Below are positions 13,130 to 14,512 of a stretch of DNA of 14,512 bases, one piece after another. The position numbers were made by a program, and so were the translations under genes. The stretch covers positions 1 to 14,512 of the forward strand of contig JAURHL010000031.1 of NCBI GenBank assembly GCA_030833305.1. Direction: 5' to 3'. Position 1 is the stretch's first letter, and each line of letters opens with the position of its first letter. This DNA is from Acidimicrobiales bacterium (GTDB lineage Bacteria > Actinomycetota > Acidimicrobiia > Acidimicrobiales > Ilumatobacteraceae). Below the pieces are notes generated by a model. That model was not told the DNA's origin and did not search any database. It was given only the letters and a program-made list of their open reading frames with translations.

Positions 13130-14071
13130 ATGTCGTCGTCTCCCCGCCCGTTTCGTTTCGGTGTTCAAGCCCGCAGTATCCAGAGTCGCACCGAGTGGAC
13201 CGAGTTGGCTCGGCGCGTCGAGGCCACGGGTTTCTCGTGTCTCACGATGCCCGATCACTTCGACGACCAATTGGCCCCCGTCCCGGCGTTGATGACGGCG
13301 GCGAACGTCACCACCGACCTGCGCATCGGAGCGCTCGTGTGGGACAACGACTACAAGCACCCGCTCGTGTTGGCCAAAGAACTGGCCACCATGGACGTGC
13401 TCTCCGACGGCCGGGTCGAGATCGGTTTGGGAGCCGGATGGATGATCAGTGACTACGAGCAATCGGGTATGCCCTACGACAGCGCCAAAGTCCGAATCGA
13501 TCGGTTCGTCGAGGGTCTCCACGTGATTCGCGGACTGATGTCCGACGGCCCGTTCTCGTACACCGGCCAGCACTACACGATCACCAACCACAACGGCACC
13601 CCCAAGCCCGTGCAGGCTCCGTGCCCGCCGGTGCTGATCGGCGGAGGCGGCAAGCGGGTTCTGAGCATCGCGGCCCGCGAGGCCGACATCGTCGGCATCA
13701 ACGGCACGCTCACGGCCGGCGTCATCGGCGTGGAGGCAGTGAGCACCATGACGGCGGCCGAGGTGGACAAGAAGGTGGACATCGTGGCCGAGGCGGGGGC
13801 GCACCGCCTCGCCGACATCGAGATGAACATCCGGGCGTTCCTCGTGAACATCTCCCCCGACGCCACGGCGGCCGCGGCCGCCATCGCGTCGATGTTGAAA
13901 GTCGAGCCCAAGATGGTCGAGGACACTCCGTTCGCTCTGGTCGGACCCACCGACAAGCTCATCGAGGACCTACTGGCCCGTCGCGAGCGGTGGGGTTTCT
14001 CCTACGTGATCGTCGGGTCCGACGACGTCGACGGCTTCGCCCCGGTGGTGGCCGCTCTCGCCGGTAAGTAG
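13130..14071 (+). CDS. LLM-class F420-dependent oxidoreductase (MSMEG_2516-type)
   Basis: 313 residues forming a single luciferase-like (TIM-barrel) domain. Such enzymes use coenzyme F420 (some FMN) for hydride transfer. The pattern FRFGVQARS-(W)-ARRVEATGFSCLTMPDHF (8-44), LRIGALVWDNDYKHPLVLAKELATMDVLSDGRVEIGLGAGW (64-104) and CPPVLIGGGGKRVLSIAAREADIVGI (165-190) is what I know from the F420 family typified by MSMEG_2516. The frame stays open upstream to 12674, but that part lies antisense to the PBP; the ATG at 13130 is supported by a -10 just upstream and by homology-like sequence beginning at FRFGVQ. The substrate is unknown. The Gfo/Idh/MocA gene starts 3 nt after its stop, so the two are probably one operon. 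Confidence 0.9.
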   Translation: MSSSPRPFRFGVQARSIQSRTEWTELARRVEATGFSCLTMPDHFDDQLAPVPALMTAANVTTDLRIGALVWDNDYKHPLVLAKELATMDVLSDGRVEIGLGAGWMISDYEQSGMPYDSAKVRIDRFVEGLHVIRGLMSDGPFSYTGQHYTITNHNGTPKPVQAPCPPVLIGGGGKRVLSIAAREADIVGINGTLTAGVIGVEAVSTMTAAEVDKKVDIVAEAGAHRLADIEMNIRAFLVNISPDATAAAAAIASMLKVEPKMVEDTPFALVGPTDKLIEDLLARRERWGFSYVIVGSDDVDGFAPVVAALAGK

Positions 14072-14074
14072 ATC

Positions 14075-14512
14075 ATGGTCGCGGGTCGACCGACTTCGGT
14101 CGCGCTGTGTGGCGCCGGAATGATCGCGGGTGCACACGCGTTGGCGGCACGCGAGGCGGGCGCGTCCGTCGTGGCGGTCGCTTCGCGATCGGAGCAGTCG
14201 CGCGCCAAGTTGGCCGGCGATCTCGGCGCTCACGCGGTCGACTACGCCCGACTCCCCGCCGGAGCCGACATCGTGGTGGTGGCCACTCCACCGGCCCAAC
14301 ATTTCGATCACGCGTGTCACGCGTTGGAGCGCGGCGCCGCGGTGTTGCTGGAGAAGCCTCTCGTGCTCACGTTGAACGAAGCCGACCGATTGGTGGACCT
14401 GGCCCACCGACACGGCGATCGACTGCTCTACGCCGAGAACCTCGCCTACGCCCCCATCACCCACGCCATCATCGGGCTCGTGGCGCGCATCGTCGCCGAC
14501 GGATCGCCCGTC
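14075..14512 (+). CDS. Gfo/Idh/MocA-family oxidoreductase (3'-truncated by the window)
   Basis: The frame runs from ATG 14075 to the last base without a stop, giving 146 residues of an N-terminal Rossmann domain. The dinucleotide motif is GAGMIAGAHA (13-22), then a strand VVAVASRS (32-39), ADIVVVATPPAQHFDHA (64-80), and the family signature EKPL (93-96), whose Lys is usually catalytic or cofactor-contacting, followed by AENLAYAPI (120-128). These features are those of NAD(P)-dependent dehydrogenases acting on sugars, inositol or related compounds; the substrate cannot be told from this part. It lies 3 nt after the F420 oxidoreductase stop. The C-terminal domain is outside the window. Confidence 0.9.
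   Translation, partial: MVAGRPTSVALCGAGMIAGAHALAAREAGASVVAVASRSEQSRAKLAGDLGAHAVDYARLPAGADIVVVATPPAQHFDHACHALERGAAVLLEKPLVLTLNEADRLVDLAHRHGDRLLYAENLAYAPITHAIIGLVARIVADGSPV

Overview
The window looks like core chromosome of a high-GC actinobacterium, most likely an uncultured member of the class Acidimicrobiia (Ilumatobacter-like). The signs are the strong G/C bias at third codon positions, an F420-type luciferase-like oxidoreductase, a class II (AroA-II) DAHP synthase, the nadD-LCP-rsfS gene order, a Thr-rich proline/threonine tail on a class A penicillin-binding protein, and several genes that begin 6-7 nt after a TANNNT hexamer, as leaderless actinobacterial transcripts do. The lineage is inferred from gene content; there is no rRNA here. 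I see no insertion sequence, phage gene, CRISPR array or integration scar.

Layout. (1) 1-531: the 3' part of a conserved protein of unknown function, on +. (2) 552-2957, on -: nadD, a divergent LCP-like membrane protein and rsfS are joined by two ATGA overlaps and followed by tRNA-Ala(GGC), which seems to have its own promoter. (3) 2958-3350: a 393-bp divergent non-coding region. (4) 3351-6461 and 6502-7659, on +: an unusual primary-like (group 2) sigma factor ending in a strong terminator, then a class II DAHP synthase, a serine hydrolase of the beta-lactamase/esterase family, and an MFS transporter. (5) 7652-8854, on -: a thiolase that ends tail-to-tail with the MFS gene inside one shared palindrome. 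(6) 8940-13063, on -: class A PBP, C4 zinc-ribbon (CT398/CdsZ-like) protein, small membrane protein and histidine phosphatase, tightly packed and probably co-transcribed. (7) 13130 to the end, on +: an F420-dependent LLM-class oxidoreductase and the 5' part of a Gfo/Idh/MocA-family dehydrogenase, 3 nt apart and divergent from the PBP.

The genes serve housekeeping roles: NAD synthesis, ribosome silencing in starvation, aromatic amino acid entry, peptidoglycan polymerisation, fatty-acid/steroid-type beta-oxidation and transcription initiation. I did not find an obvious new defence or biosynthetic system. The points most worth a second look are: the sigma factor with a shortened region 3 and an altered region 4.2 helix; an LCP homologue that lacks the Arg/Asp catalytic signature; the aroG start lying directly on the U-tract of the preceding terminator with a -10 inside that structure; a stop/SD-sequestering hairpin between the zinc-ribbon and membrane-protein genes; and a rearranged version of the mycobacterial zinc-ribbon/RNase H-phosphatase locus.
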